A stretch of DNA of 64,000 nt from Demequina aurantiaca (GTDB lineage: Bacteria; Actinomycetota; Actinomycetes; Actinomycetales; Demequinaceae), in NCBI RefSeq assembly GCF_000975135.1, contig NZ_BBRF01000001.1, positions 808,380 to 872,379 of the forward strand. Reading direction: 5' to 3'. The translations under genes and the position numbers were made by a program. Below, piece after piece: positions 37,355 to 47,269 of the stretch (positions are counted from its first letter, which is position 1; the number at the start of each line of letters is the position of its first letter). The notes beneath the pieces are model-generated. The model was not told the origin of the DNA. It did not search any database and was given only the letters and a program-made list of their open reading frames with translations.

Positions 37355-39088
37355 CTATCGTACTCGGCGTGAAATCCGCCGCGTCACTGGAGACATCACT
37401 TCACCGAGCTCTGGAGTGCGGAGCAATCTCAAGATTAGTGCGTAGACGACCACCATGAGAATGCCGCTGGCAGCGATGTTCACGACCGCCGCGGCAAAGC
37501 CGGCGAATCCTGTATTGGTGACCGGGTCGGGCAACACGAGGGTGAGCCCCCAGCCCGCAAAGCCAGCGGGCACCGCACCCGCGAGTGCCTTGACGTGGGT
37601 GCGCATGATGTTGCGTCCATCCAGCCCTCCAAGCCGGTTGCGCAGGCCCCAGGTCCTCAGCAGAACGCCCATGACGTTGGACAGGCTCAGTCCGAGCGCA
37701 ACCCCGACGACCCACCACTTGGGGTCCATGTACTGACGCACGGCGAGAGAGACCCCGATGAGCACGAGCGTCATGGGGATGTGGATCATGAAGATCGCCT
37801 TGGCGTCTTCAAGGATGAAGTACACGCGCTTGATGAGCACCATCGCGCCTAGCGCGGCTAGCCCCAGTGCGAGGGCTATCAGGACCTGCGAGACGGAGGT
37901 GACCTCTGCCGGACTGGCGCTCGGGTTCATCAGTCGGGTGATCGATGGCGCGATGGCGATCGTCACGACGGTGGCGAAGATGGTGAAGACGCCGATGGTT
38001 CTGAGGCCACGCGAAATCTCTGCGCGCAGACCGGTGATGTCGTTGGCTACCCAGAGGCGAGACATCGAGGTGGTGAGGGCCGTGACGATCGACACCGTGA
38101 TCAACGAGTGAGGAACGAGATAGATCAGTAGACCCTGAAAGTACGCGGCATTTCCGGCGATTGATCCGGTAGGTGTGCTGGGATCAGCCGCGAGAGCGGC
38201 CGCCGGGGCCGCGGCTGCTACGCGGGTAGCCCACAGCACGCCGAGTTGTTCGATGAGGACGGCGCCGAGGGCCCACGAGATGACGGTGCGTACGCCTGAC
38301 AGTTCTCCCTTAGGCCCACGCCAGACCCACGCGAAGCGATAGCCACCACGCACCATGGGCCAGATGAGGATGAGTGCCTGGGCGGCAATCCCAAGGGTGG
38401 CGACGCCGGCGATAAGCGCGATCCGGAACGGCGTCCACGCGATCGTCAGGGCTTCGCCAGTCAGGGCCGGCACTCCCTTGACCTGCGGTCCAAAAATCAC
38501 CAGGTACGCCGCGAGTCCCACGATTCCGATGATGTTGTTGACCACGGGTGCCCACATGTACGGGCCGAACTGCTCCTTGGCGTTCAGAACCTGGCCGAAC
38601 AAGGTGTAGATCGCGTAGAAGAGCAGTTGCGGGATGCACCACAGTGCGAAGGCGACGGCTAGCGCCATGAGTTCTGGGGACCAGTTGGACGGCGCGTAGG
38701 CCATCACGAGCAGCGGCGCGGCAATGGTCAACACCACCGTCACGCCGAGCGAGATCACCGTGCCAACGGTGAGGATCCGGTCCACGGTGCGCTTGCCGTC
38801 GCGCCGACCAAAGGCCTTGAGGATCTGTGGCACGAGTGCGGCATTGATGACCCCAGCGGCAACCACCGCGTAGAGCGTATTGGGCAGCTTGTTGGCGATG
38901 TCGTAAGCGTCGGCCACGCCAACGTTGACGCCGATGGCAGCCACGAGCATCGCGTTTCGAATGAGCCCGAGCACGCGTGACACCAGGGTTCCCGATGCCA
39001 TGATCGCGGTGTTCTTGCCCAGCGACTTGGCGCGGAGTTCGGAAGGCGCCGGGTCAGAGGGCGGGATCGCTCCGGGTGCGTCAGTCAT
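37355..39088 (-). CDS. murJ: Lipid II flippase MurJ (MviN)
   Basis: 577 residues from ATG 39088, which overlaps the DUF6049 stop by 8 bases; translation further upstream belongs to DUF6049 sequence. About 14 helices. MASGTLVSRVLGLIRNAMLVAAIG and DAYDIANKLPNTLYAVVAAGVINAALVPQI are the classic MVF-family opening with the conserved Arg residues of the cavity. It flips lipid II to the outer face for cell-wall synthesis. It lacks the cytoplasmic pseudokinase extension of mycobacterial MviN. Confidence 0.95.
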   Translation of the reverse strand: MTDAPGAIPPSDPAPSELRAKSLGKNTAIMASGTLVSRVLGLIRNAMLVAAIGVNVGVADAYDIANKLPNTLYAVVAAGVINAALVPQILKAFGRRDGKRTVDRILTVGTVISLGVTVVLTIAAPLLVMAYAPSNWSPELMALAVAFALWCIPQLLFYAIYTLFGQVLNAKEQFGPYMWAPVVNNIIGIVGLAAYLVIFGPQVKGVPALTGEALTIAWTPFRIALIAGVATLGIAAQALILIWPMVRGGYRFAWVWRGPKGELSGVRTVISWALGAVLIEQLGVLWATRVAAAAPAAALAADPSTPTGSIAGNAAYFQGLLIYLVPHSLITVSIVTALTTSMSRLWVANDITGLRAEISRGLRTIGVFTIFATVVTIAIAPSITRLMNPSASPAEVTSVSQVLIALALGLAALGAMVLIKRVYFILEDAKAIFMIHIPMTLVLIGVSLAVRQYMDPKWWVVGVALGLSLSNVMGVLLRTWGLRNRLGGLDGRNIMRTHVKALAGAVPAGFAGWGLTLVLPDPVTNTGFAGFAAAVVNIAASGILMVVVYALILRLLRTPELGEVMSPVTRRISRRVR

Positions 39089-41123
39089 CAATCTCTTCCT
39101 CGTCGACGATCTTTGCACCCTCCGCTGGCTTGCCGGGACCGGTACGGGTGTCCTTGCGGCCGCGGCGGATAGTGCGGATGACCCCGCCAATGAGCACCAA
39201 CACGAGAAGTCCGGTGAAGACGGCCGTGGCCGCGTTGCCCCAGTCTGCCCTGACGCGCATCGTAAAGTCCTGAGCCTCGGAGACGGGATCGCCATCGGCG
39301 TTGACCAGCCACACGCTGAGCGAGACGTTGGCGCTTGAGACGGCCTCGACAGGCACCATCGCAGTGGCCTCCTCGCCCGCCGGCACGGTGATGACGGGCC
39401 TGTCTCGCACCTGCAGGTTTGGCGACGTCGACCGCATCACGACTGTCACCGTGGAGTCGAACGCGAGGTCGTTGTGAATCGTGATCGGCACCTCGCCGCT
39501 GGTTGCGATCAGGTTGATGTCGGAGCTGCGGACGATGCCGACCGAGTCCAGCGTGGTGCCCACGTCGGTGATGGCCACTTCGTACGCGGTGGCCTGCTGT
39601 TGCTCATTCCCACGTGAGGCCGACGAGACCGCGCCAAGGAGCGTGCGGCCGTCCGGCTGCAGAATGGCGTTGGGGTTGTTGAGTGTCTCGGCGAGACGCT
39701 CAAGTCCCGCGAGCCGCGCGCTAAGTGCGGTGATGTTGTCGACAGGGACGTCCTCTTGTGCCCCTTGTACCCGCGGAATGGTCTCCTCGCCCTGGCGCGG
39801 ATCCGCGAGCGCTTCGGTGAGTGACCGGTGCGTGACCCAGGGCGCTGACATGAGGGCGGAAAGATTGGCGGAGGGGGCATCGCCGGCGACGTTCCAGTCG
39901 AGTCCAGGCGAGACCACCACCCCCTTGGTGCCATCACCATCGAATGCGAGTAGCGCGGACTCGGCGACGATCCTCGAGGGCCCGGCGGGGTCGGCAGGCC
40001 GGAAGTTTGCGACAAGGGTGCTGAGTCCCGCATCGGGCACGATGATCGGCGCAGTCTCATCGTCTGCCGTCTCGACGCCAACAACGGCTGGTACCCAGCC
40101 ATCGACCTCATCGAGGGTGGGGGACTTGGTGGCGTGCTCGTCGTCAAAGAGCGTGGCTACTGCCCCGTTCGCGTTGGTCCAACTGGCGACGGACTGGTCT
40201 GCGACTGCGGAGAGTGCGAGCCAAGGGCGTTCAGCGATGGGTGTCCAGATGCGAGACCGTGCATCATCGAGGGCGAACTCAATCAGGTCAGTGTCGCCCG
40301 CGTGGGCGAGGGAGGCAACGTCCGGGTTGGTCGCGGGCAGGAGGTACGTTTCGCGGCCCGTGAGTACGTCCCGGGGGCCGGCCGCCGATAATGATGTGGG
40401 GTCGACAGCGAACGTGACGCCCTCCACGTCCGCCCCCGCGAGGAGGCTCGCGGCTCGCGACGGCGCACCTGCAATAGTCGCGATCGCGGTGACGGGGAGC
40501 GTAGCGATGTCCGCGTCGAGCCACGTGACCGCCATCGAGTTGATGAACACCGTGGACGATCCCACGGTGAACGATGCGGTGACGCCGTAGACACCTGCCG
40601 TCCCGTCGGGCAATGCGAGGTCCTTGGAGGAGGCTGCCACGCGAACTTGAGTCGGACTACTGGGCCGCAGGGTGCCGGTGTTCAGCGGCTCGTCGTCCTC
40701 GTCTACCTCGGGAGTACCCGCGGCCACTGACTTCATCACCCGCATTGGCGCGACGGAGGGATCGTCGAAGAAGTCAGCGAGTGCCTCACGCGACTCGATC
40801 GGGCTGTCAGTAATGGATAGCCGCACGGCGACCTCGGGTACCGGGTCGACGGCGTCGTTGGTGAGAGTGACGTTTGCGGACAGCGACTGACCCCCGGCCA
40901 CCACAAAGGGACCGTAGGTGTCGAGTACCGCGGAGACGTCGTCTACGGTTCCGGTGGGCTCGGGCGTGGCGCTGGGACTGGGCGACGGCTCGGGATCCAC
41001 AGCGATGGGGGCGGCCACGGCGGCCGATGCCCCGACGAGGGCCGCGAGGGCGCCGACGGCGAGGCCGGCAAGCAGGCGAGGCGACACGTGCGCGTGTCGA
41101 TGCACGCCGCGGTTGAGCGTCAT
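39081..41123 (-). CDS. DUF6049 family secreted/anchored protein
   Basis: 680 residues from ATG 41123, overlapping the NUDIX stop in TGATG. Signal peptide (about 1-38, LLAGLAVGALAALVGASAAVA), a Pro/Ser linker, a large extracellular beta-rich region, and a C-terminal membrane helix (about 640-660, AVFTGLLVLVLIGGVI) with a basic cytoplasmic end. Position between NUDIX and murJ is conserved in actinobacteria, and the family is known there as DUF6049. Function unknown, presumably in envelope assembly with MurJ because the genes overlap. Confidence 0.88.
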   Translation of the reverse strand: MTLNRGVHRHAHVSPRLLAGLAVGALAALVGASAAVAAPIAVDPEPSPSPSATPEPTGTVDDVSAVLDTYGPFVVAGGQSLSANVTLTNDAVDPVPEVAVRLSITDSPIESREALADFFDDPSVAPMRVMKSVAAGTPEVDEDDEPLNTGTLRPSSPTQVRVAASSKDLALPDGTAGVYGVTASFTVGSSTVFINSMAVTWLDADIATLPVTAIATIAGAPSRAASLLAGADVEGVTFAVDPTSLSAAGPRDVLTGRETYLLPATNPDVASLAHAGDTDLIEFALDDARSRIWTPIAERPWLALSAVADQSVASWTNANGAVATLFDDEHATKSPTLDEVDGWVPAVVGVETADDETAPIIVPDAGLSTLVANFRPADPAGPSRIVAESALLAFDGDGTKGVVVSPGLDWNVAGDAPSANLSALMSAPWVTHRSLTEALADPRQGEETIPRVQGAQEDVPVDNITALSARLAGLERLAETLNNPNAILQPDGRTLLGAVSSASRGNEQQQATAYEVAITDVGTTLDSVGIVRSSDINLIATSGEVPITIHNDLAFDSTVTVVMRSTSPNLQVRDRPVITVPAGEEATAMVPVEAVSSANVSLSVWLVNADGDPVSEAQDFTMRVRADWGNAATAVFTGLLVLVLIGGVIRTIRRGRKDTRTGPGKPAEGAKIVDEEEIDD

Positions 41124-41668
41124 CACACCGCTACGTCAAGCAGGGCGGCGGCAGCCTCCGCCATCTTGCGCTCGTTGGGGAAGGCAAGCTCGCCCGCAAG
41201 GGCATGCACGGGTATCCACTTTGCGACCTCTGCTTCGTGGTCGGGGTCGTTTTCAACCGTGATGACGCCGCCGCGGGCCTCCAGAAGGAAGTGATGCACC
41301 ACCTTGTGAACGCGCCGGTCGTCCCCGGTAAACCAGTAGTCGATGGTGCCCAGCGGCTGGATGATCTCGGCGTCGATCCCAGTTTCCTCGGCAATCTCGC
41401 GAACTGCCGCGATCTCTGGAGTCTCGCCAGCCTCGATGTGTCCCTTGGGAAGACACCACTCGAGACGGCCAGCACGGTTGCGGCGGCCAATGCACGCCGC
41501 CTCGGCGACGCCATTCTCAATGCGCACGGCGATACCTCCGGACGACGTCTCGTTGCTCACCGGGAGGTGCGAAGCCCGGCCGGCTGCGATGTCACGCCGC
41601 TGGCGCAATGACGCACCGCCGGGTGGCATAGGAGTCCCGCTGGGGCGCGGAACGGGGCGCATGGACAT
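41123..41668 (-). CDS. NUDIX hydrolase
   Basis: 181 residues. The first about 40 are Pro/Arg-rich and poorly conserved. Nudix box GHIEAGETPEIAAVREIAEE plus TG (76-98) is complete (GX5EX7REUXEEXGU). Hydrolyses a nucleoside-diphosphate-linked compound; substrate unknown. The gene is divergent from cca across 87 bp, as in many actinobacteria, and heads the NUDIX-DUF6049-murJ-pseudokinase run. Confidence 0.93.
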   Translation of the reverse strand: MSMRPVPRPSGTPMPPGGASLRQRRDIAAGRASHLPVSNETSSGGIAVRIENGVAEAACIGRRNRAGRLEWCLPKGHIEAGETPEIAAVREIAEETGIDAEIIQPLGTIDYWFTGDDRRVHKVVHHFLLEARGGVITVENDPDHEAEVAKWIPVHALAGELAFPNERKMAEAAAALLDVAV

Positions 41669-41755
41669 GGCCCCACTCTAACTACGGTGGGCCGTTAGGC
41701 GTAGCACCCGTGCCCGGTGCGGGTGATGCTCGTGCGTTTCTGGGAGACTTGATTC

Positions 41756-43234
41756 GTGACCACTCCACACCCCAAACGAGAAGGCGCCTCCGCCGCGCGC
41801 GTCAGCCTTGACGTCTTACGACAGCGCGCCGTCAGTTTGTGGGCCGCGCTTCCTGCCGAGGTCCTTGAACTCGCTGAGCTGTTCGACAAGCAGGGCCATG
41901 AGCTCGCCCTCGTGGGAGGACCCGTCCGGGATGCGTTCCTGGGGCGTTCCAGCGCGGACCTGGACTTCACTACCTCGGCGAGCCCGGACCAGACCGAGGC
42001 GATTCTGAAATCCTGGACCCGCGCGACGTGGGACATGGGTCGCGAGTTCGGCACCATCGGCGGCCGTCGTGGCGACGTGGATGTGGAGATCACGACGTAC
42101 CGTGCGGATACCTACGACGGCGAGACCCGCAAGCCCGTCGTTGCCTTTGGCGACTCGCTCGCGGGCGACCTCGCTCGCCGCGACTTCACCGTCAACTCCA
42201 TGGCGGTGCGCGTGCCGAGCCTCGAGTTCGTTGATCCGCATGGTGGCCTTGAGGACCTCGCCGGCGGCCTGCTCCGCACCCCGATCGACCCAGCCGTGTC
42301 CTTTGGCGACGACCCATTGCGCATGATGCGCGGTGCGCGTTTCGCGTCGCAGTTGGGCTTTGAGATTGAGCCGGCCACGTTCGCGGCGATGACCGCGATG
42401 GCCGAACGCATTGGCATGGTGTCCGCTGAGCGTGTGCGCGACGAACTGTGCAAGCTCCTGCTGGGTGCTCACCCTCGCGAGGGGCTGGCGGCACTCGTGG
42501 ACTCGGGCCTTGCCGCCGTGGTTCTTCCCGAACTGCCCGCGCTGAAGCTCGAGATCGACGAGCACCATCACCACAAGGATGTCTACGAGCACACGCTGAC
42601 GGTGGTCGAGCAGGCCATCGATCTTGAGACGGGCGCCGACGGTGCCGTACCGGGACCGGATCTCATCCTGCGCCTAGCCGCCCTGATGCACGACATTGGC
42701 AAGCCGGCGACGCGCCGCCTCGAGCCGGGTGGCGGCGTGAGCTTCCACCATCACGAAGTAGTGGGCGCCAAACTTACCGTCAAGCGAATGAAGGCCTTGA
42801 GGTTTGACAAGGACTCCATCAAGGCGGTCGCACACCTCGTGGAGCTACACCTCCGATTCCACGGTTACGGCGATGCCCGCTGGTCGGACTCGGCCGTGCG
42901 GCGCTATGTGACAGATGCCGGCGCGCAACTCGAGCGCCTGCATCGCCTCACTCGCGCGGACGTGACGACGCGCAACCGGCGCAAGGCCGACCGGTTGTCG
43001 TTCGCTTACGACGATTTGGAACAGCGCATCGCGGAGCTTCGCGAGCGTGAGGAGGTTGACTCCATCCGCCCGGACCTCGACGGCACTCAGATCATGGAGA
43101 TCCTCGACATCGCACCGGGCCGCGAGGTGGGCCAGGCGTACAAGCACCTGCTTGAACTCCGCATGGAGCATGGGCCGCTTGGCGATGAGCGGGCGCGCGC
43201 CGAGTTGCTGGCGTGGTGGGCCGAACGCTCCTAA
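41756..43234 (+). CDS. cca: CCA tRNA nucleotidyltransferase
   Basis: 492 residues, GTG 41756 with GGGAGA upstream. Class II nucleotidyltransferase: LVGGPVRDAFLGRSSADLDF (about 57-76) with the catalytic DxD, RRDFTVNSMAVRV, and FGDDPLRMMRGARFASQLGF (primer-binding and nucleotide-selecting segments). An HD domain is present: HHKDVYEHTLTVVEQ and LAALMHDIGKPATR (about 322). Adds CCA to tRNA 3' ends, needed because the tRNA genes in this window do not encode it. Confidence 0.96.
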   Translation: MTTPHPKREGASAARVSLDVLRQRAVSLWAALPAEVLELAELFDKQGHELALVGGPVRDAFLGRSSADLDFTTSASPDQTEAILKSWTRATWDMGREFGTIGGRRGDVDVEITTYRADTYDGETRKPVVAFGDSLAGDLARRDFTVNSMAVRVPSLEFVDPHGGLEDLAGGLLRTPIDPAVSFGDDPLRMMRGARFASQLGFEIEPATFAAMTAMAERIGMVSAERVRDELCKLLLGAHPREGLAALVDSGLAAVVLPELPALKLEIDEHHHHKDVYEHTLTVVEQAIDLETGADGAVPGPDLILRLAALMHDIGKPATRRLEPGGGVSFHHHEVVGAKLTVKRMKALRFDKDSIKAVAHLVELHLRFHGYGDARWSDSAVRRYVTDAGAQLERLHRLTRADVTTRNRRKADRLSFAYDDLEQRIAELREREEVDSIRPDLDGTQIMEILDIAPGREVGQAYKHLLELRMEHGPLGDERARAELLAWWAERS

Positions 43235-43291
43235 GGTGACGCTGCAGCATCGGCGGCCTGGAGTTGCATCGGCAACCATGGGTCCCAAGTT

Positions 43292-44656
43292 TTAGGAGGC
43301 GCGCTCCTTGCCTCCGTCACCGCCGCGACCCTCGGAGTAGCTATCCAATTGCGCCGGAACCGGCGCCGGCATCGGCTCCCTGGGTGCGCGCGAGTACAGC
43401 GCGGCCACCACCAGGTAGGCACCGACAAGCACAAAGATCACCGGGCGCGAGTAGCCCGAGTCGGGAAGCACGATGGCGCCCACGACGGCCGCCAGGATAA
43501 AGGCGACGTTGAACGCCATGTCGTAGAGCGTGAAGGCGCGGCCGCGCACCGCATCGTCCGTGTCGCGTTGCACGATCGTGTCGACCGCAATTTTCCCGGC
43601 CTGCACGGCGTAGCTCACGACGATTGTCGCGGCGAACAGCGTCCACGGCTCGGACGAGATGGCGAAGATGGCCTGGCCGATCGCGCCGATGATCAGCGAG
43701 AGCACAATCCACTGCTGCGGTGCCATGCGGTCCACGATCGAGGGCGTGATCACGGCGGCGGCAAAGAAGCCCACGGCCGCGAAGCCAAGGACCAGCGTGA
43801 ACTTTTGAATGGCCTGCTCAGGGTGCTCGGGGTCGCCGAGCACGTTGCGTGAGATGAGGATCGCCGCCACGAACATGATTCCGTAGAGGAGACGCTGTGC
43901 CGCCATGACTCCGAGCCCTTGGAACGGTGTGACCCGGGCGTGGAGGTACGTGATCCCCTCGCGAAGTTCGTGGCCGAGGCTGCGGACCTGCTGCATCAGG
44001 TGGAGCGACTCGAGCGGGTGATCGGGGCCGAGTTCACGTCGGCCGAGGGCCGTGACCACCCATGCCGCAGCTGCGAAGCCGATGGTGGAGCCGGCCAACG
44101 CCGCCAAGGCAAGGTTGGCGTCGGTTGCGGACGGCGCCACGATGGTGGCGATCCCGCCGGCGGCGGCACCGATAGCCGATGCGATGGTGCCGAGCGTGGG
44201 CATGATCGAGTTGGCCGCGAGCAGTTCGTGTGGCTCGACCACCTTGGGGATCCCCGCAGTCATCGCGGCGTTGAGGAAGCGGTTCACCGACAAGGCGAGA
44301 AGGGCCAGCGTGTATAGCGCCCACGTGGAGCCATCCGCGTCCACCACCAGCACCGCGCAGATTGCGAGCACCAATGCCAGCCGGACCAAGTTCCCCACCA
44401 GCAAAATGCGCTGGCGTTGCCACCGGTCGATCAGCGGACCCACAAACGGACCCACCAACGTGAAGGGTGCAAGCAGGACAATGAACCCGATGGCAATGTC
44501 GTGGGCTGTCGCGGCTTGGGTGGGATCGAAGAAAAAGGCTGTCGCGATGCCCACCTGGAACATGCCGTCTGCGGCTTGCGACAAGGCACGGGTGTACGTG
44601 AGCTTCCGGAACCCGCGCGAATGCCACAGTTTGCGTAAATCCCGGGGTAACGACAT
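43292..44656 (-). CDS. MFS transporter (12 TM)
   Basis: 454 residues with 12 helices. The loop 2-3 motif reads GPFVGPLIDRWQRQRILL. The opening LPRDLRKLWHSRGFRKLTYTR is typical of a group of actinobacterial drug-exporter-like MFS proteins found beside cca. The tail is Pro-rich and charged. Substrate unknown. It converges with cca with no obvious terminator. Confidence 0.85.
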   Translation of the reverse strand: MSLPRDLRKLWHSRGFRKLTYTRALSQAADGMFQVGIATAFFFDPTQAATAHDIAIGFIVLLAPFTLVGPFVGPLIDRWQRQRILLVGNLVRLALVLAICAVLVVDADGSTWALYTLALLALSVNRFLNAAMTAGIPKVVEPHELLAANSIMPTLGTIASAIGAAAGGIATIVAPSATDANLALAALAGSTIGFAAAAWVVTALGRRELGPDHPLESLHLMQQVRSLGHELREGITYLHARVTPFQGLGVMAAQRLLYGIMFVAAILISRNVLGDPEHPEQAIQKFTLVLGFAAVGFFAAAVITPSIVDRMAPQQWIVLSLIIGAIGQAIFAISSEPWTLFAATIVVSYAVQAGKIAVDTIVQRDTDDAVRGRAFTLYDMAFNVAFILAAVVGAIVLPDSGYSRPVIFVLVGAYLVVAALYSRAPREPMPAPVPAQLDSYSEGRGGDGGKERAS

Positions 44657-44758
44657 GGCTCACACCCTAGGCGCGATTGCCGCTCTGATGTGCCAGGCGT
44701 GTCCTATATTGGAATCACGCCGTGCAGGCACGCGCGGGCACAGAGGACGGGGGACGTC

Positions 44759-45160
44759 ATGAACTGGTTCTTCAGGGCAATTGGTCGCTACGGCGAATTC
44801 AGCGGCCGCTCGCGCCGCAAGGAGTACTGGTGGTTCGTCATCATCAGTTGGATCCTCGTCTGGCTCTTGGTGGCCGGATTCGCCGCGACGTCGGGTGACG
44901 CAGTCGATGGCTCCACCTTCAACAGCTCCGCGGTCACGACCTCGGGATGGGCATTCCTTGTCGCCGCGCTCGCGATCATCCTGATCCTGATCATTCCGCA
45001 CTTGGCTGTGTCGGTGCGCCGCATGCACGACTCGGGCAAGTCCGGCGCGTGGGTGCTCTTCCTGTTCATTCTTCCGATCGTTGTCTACATCATCGCGCTG
45101 TTGCCGGGAGACGCGACCGCCAACAAGTACGGTCCGGACCCCATTTCAACAGACGTGTAG
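44759..45160 (+). CDS. DUF805 membrane protein (copy 1 of 4)
   Basis: 133 residues from ATG 44759. DUF805 signature: FSGRSRRKEYWWFVI near the start, two or three helices, VRRMHDSGKSGAWVL, and the ending NKYGPDP. Small inner-membrane proteins of unknown function (YhaH/YhaI type). The first of four related genes in 2.9 kb; each has its own intergenic gap of about 75-100 bp. Confidence 0.9.
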   Translation: MNWFFRAIGRYGEFSGRSRRKEYWWFVIISWILVWLLVAGFAATSGDAVDGSTFNSSAVTTSGWAFLVAALAIILILIIPHLAVSVRRMHDSGKSGAWVLFLFILPIVVYIIALLPGDATANKYGPDPISTDV

Positions 45161-45236
45161 TCTGCGCGTGATTGTGCGTCGCGCGTGCACGCGGTACGTT
45201 CTGTCACGACACATGCCTACGAGCGGAGTTTGAGCG

Positions 45237-45650
45237 ATGACTATTGGTTGGTTCATGAAGGCCCTGACGCAGTACGCGGATTTCCACAGCCGTGCGCGTC
45301 GTCGGGAATTCTGGTGGTTCGTTCTCATCCAGTGGTTCGTCATCGGCTTCCTGGTGGCGATGTTCGCGGTCATGGCGGTGCAAAGCGGTGCCCTCGATGG
45401 CACCACGCTCGACGTCGGCGAGATTGGCGTGTCGGGGTGGATCTTCTACATCGCCGCGCTCGTCGTGTCCCTCGGGCTTGTCGTTCCCTACCTCGCCGTC
45501 ACCGTGCGCCGCATGCACGACTCGGGCCGCTCCGGCTGGTGGGCGATCTTCCTGCTCTTCCTACCCATCGTGGTCTGGATCATCGCTCTCTTTGACGGTG
45601 ACGCGCAGCCCAACAAGTACGGGCCGGACCCCAAAGAGCTCGAACGCTGA
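45237..45650 (+). CDS. DUF805 membrane protein (copy 2 of 4)
   Basis: 137 residues. FHSRARRREFWWFVLIQWF, three helices, VRRMHDSGRSGWWAIFLLF, and NKYGPDPKELER. Closest to copy 1 in length and ending, suggesting local duplication. ATG 45237 has a weak ribosome site (GGAG at 45225). Confidence 0.92.
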   Translation: MTIGWFMKALTQYADFHSRARRREFWWFVLIQWFVIGFLVAMFAVMAVQSGALDGTTLDVGEIGVSGWIFYIAALVVSLGLVVPYLAVTVRRMHDSGRSGWWAIFLLFLPIVVWIIALFDGDAQPNKYGPDPKELER

Positions 45651-45729
45651 ATTCCGCCAAGGCCGCGCGAGCGGTCATCGCCTGAACCTGGCGTCTCGCC
45701 GGGCCACACATCAATACGGGAGATACACC

Positions 45730-46353
45730 ATGAGTTTTGGACAGGCCGTCAAGTCCGTCTTTAGCAAGTACGCCACGTTTAGTGGACGTGCCCGCCGTAG
45801 TGAGTTCTGGTGGTGGCAGCTCTTCAGTTTCCTGGTGCTGCTTCCTTTCGGGCTCATCTTCATGGTCACGTACATCATCTCCGTCGTCTCCGCGGTGGAG
45901 GCGACCGATGCCAATGGCAACATCGATGCCTCCGCCGTGAACTGGGCGCCGATGCTGATCGGCGGCATCCTGTACGGAGTGGTTGCGCTCGCGCTACTCC
46001 TGCCGACGTACGCAGTGATGGTGCGACGCCTCCACGACATGGGACAGCCTGGCTGGTGGGTGCTCCTGAGCCTCATCGGACTGGGAATCGTCCCGCTCAT
46101 CATGGCCTTCATGGAGACCCAGGTGGGTGCCAATCAGTGGGGCGAAGACCCCAAGGCTGCCGAGCGCGGCCAACTTCCGGGCGGCTACCCCAGTCAGGGC
46201 TACCAAAACCAGGGTTACGCGGCTCCGCAGCAGGGCTACGCGCCTCCCGCGCCGCCCGCAGCCACGCCTCCAGCTCCTCCCGCACCTCCTGAGCAGGCGG
46301 CGCCACCTGCTCCTCCCGCGCCGCCGGCTCCGCCCGCACCTCCCGCGCAGTAG
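45730..46353 (+). CDS. DUF805 membrane protein with Pro-rich tail (copy 3 of 4)
   Basis: 207 residues from ATG 45730; a longer open frame that starts inside copy 2 is not used. FSGRARRSEFWWWQLFSF, VRRLHDMGQPGWWVLL and NQWGEDPKAAERG mark DUF805. After about residue 145, a YPSQGYQNQGYAAPQQGYAP stretch and a run of PAPPAPP-type repeats make a flexible tail, absent in the other copies. The tail may bind partners or the wall. Confidence 0.92.
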   Translation: MSFGQAVKSVFSKYATFSGRARRSEFWWWQLFSFLVLLPFGLIFMVTYIISVVSAVEATDANGNIDASAVNWAPMLIGGILYGVVALALLLPTYAVMVRRLHDMGQPGWWVLLSLIGLGIVPLIMAFMETQVGANQWGEDPKAAERGQLPGGYPSQGYQNQGYAAPQQGYAPPAPPAATPPAPPAPPEQAAPPAPPAPPAPPAPPAQ

Positions 46354-46490
46354 GACCGCACACCCAGGATTTACCGACGTCGGCCGGGCCCCACCGGGGT
46401 CCGGCCGTTGTCATGTGGTGCGCGAGACGTCCACGCACGGTGCATCGCTACCTCGGGAAGGTACGAGCGCCCATCCTTGTTGTACTCCAC

Positions 46491-47165
46491 ATGAGCACTC
46501 AACCGGAACGAATTGCCATCGTAGGCGGACACGGAAAGATCGCCCGCCTACTCATCCCTATGTTGATCGACCAGGGCCATGAGGTGGTCGCGCTGGCTAG
46601 GCGCGACGAGCAGCTCGAACACCTCGCCACCCTCGGGGCAATCCCGCGGCGCCTCGACATCGAGAAGGCAAGTGAGGACGACTTCGCCGCCGCCTTTGGC
46701 CGTAGCGACGCGGTCGTCTTTGCCGCCGGCGGAGGGGCCGATGGAGACATTGAGCGCAAGCGCACGGTGGACCTCGAGGGTTCGCTGAAGTCCATCGCGG
46801 GCGCACGCACCTCCGGCGCGTACCGATTCGTGCAGATCTCCGCCATCGGCGTTGACCAGCCGGTACCGGACGATGCTGGAGAGGTGTGGGCAGCGTACGT
46901 GGCGGCCAAGCGAGACGCCGATGCTGCGCTCAGGGCCAGTGACCTGGCGTGGACTATCGTGCGGCCCGGCGGGCTAACGGACGATGACCCGATGGGCCGG
47001 GTACAGCTGGCGACCGAGGTCGAGCGGGGTACGGTGCCGCGTGCCGACGTTGCCGCGGTCATCGCCGCGACGTTGCGAATCCCACAGAGTGCCGGGCACC
47101 AGTGGGAAGTGGTCTCGGGCAACTCCCCAATTGACGAGGCCATCAGGGAGGCCTCGACCCAGTAG
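46491..47165 (+). CDS. NAD(P)-binding (atypical SDR, YwnB/YhfK-like) protein
   Basis: 224 residues from ATG 46491. Rossmann opening RIAIVGGHGKIARLLIPMLI (glycine-rich loop), then DAVVFAAGGGADG and a YVAAKRDADAALRASDLAWTIVRPG segment (the YxxxK-like region) typical of NAD(P)H-binding sugar-epimerase-like atypical SDRs. Substrate unknown. It breaks the DUF805 row between copies 3 and 4. Confidence 0.88.
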   Translation: MSTQPERIAIVGGHGKIARLLIPMLIDQGHEVVALARRDEQLEHLATLGAIPRRLDIEKASEDDFAAAFGRSDAVVFAAGGGADGDIERKRTVDLEGSLKSIAGARTSGAYRFVQISAIGVDQPVPDDAGEVWAAYVAAKRDADAALRASDLAWTIVRPGGLTDDDPMGRVQLATEVERGTVPRADVAAVIAATLRIPQSAGHQWEVVSGNSPIDEAIREASTQ

Positions 47166-47269
47166 GCCAGATGTGGGCAGTACCTATGAAGTCAGACCTT
47201 CCTTTTCAGTAGGGTCGCGCGTTGCTACAATTCGTCGCGCAATATCACTACTTGTCAAAGGAAATGGCA

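Noticed and set aside
45292..45729. N-terminal extension of DUF805 copy 3 into copy 2
   Set aside because: The extension is Ser/Arg-rich shadow sequence of copy 2; family alignment starts at ATG 45730.
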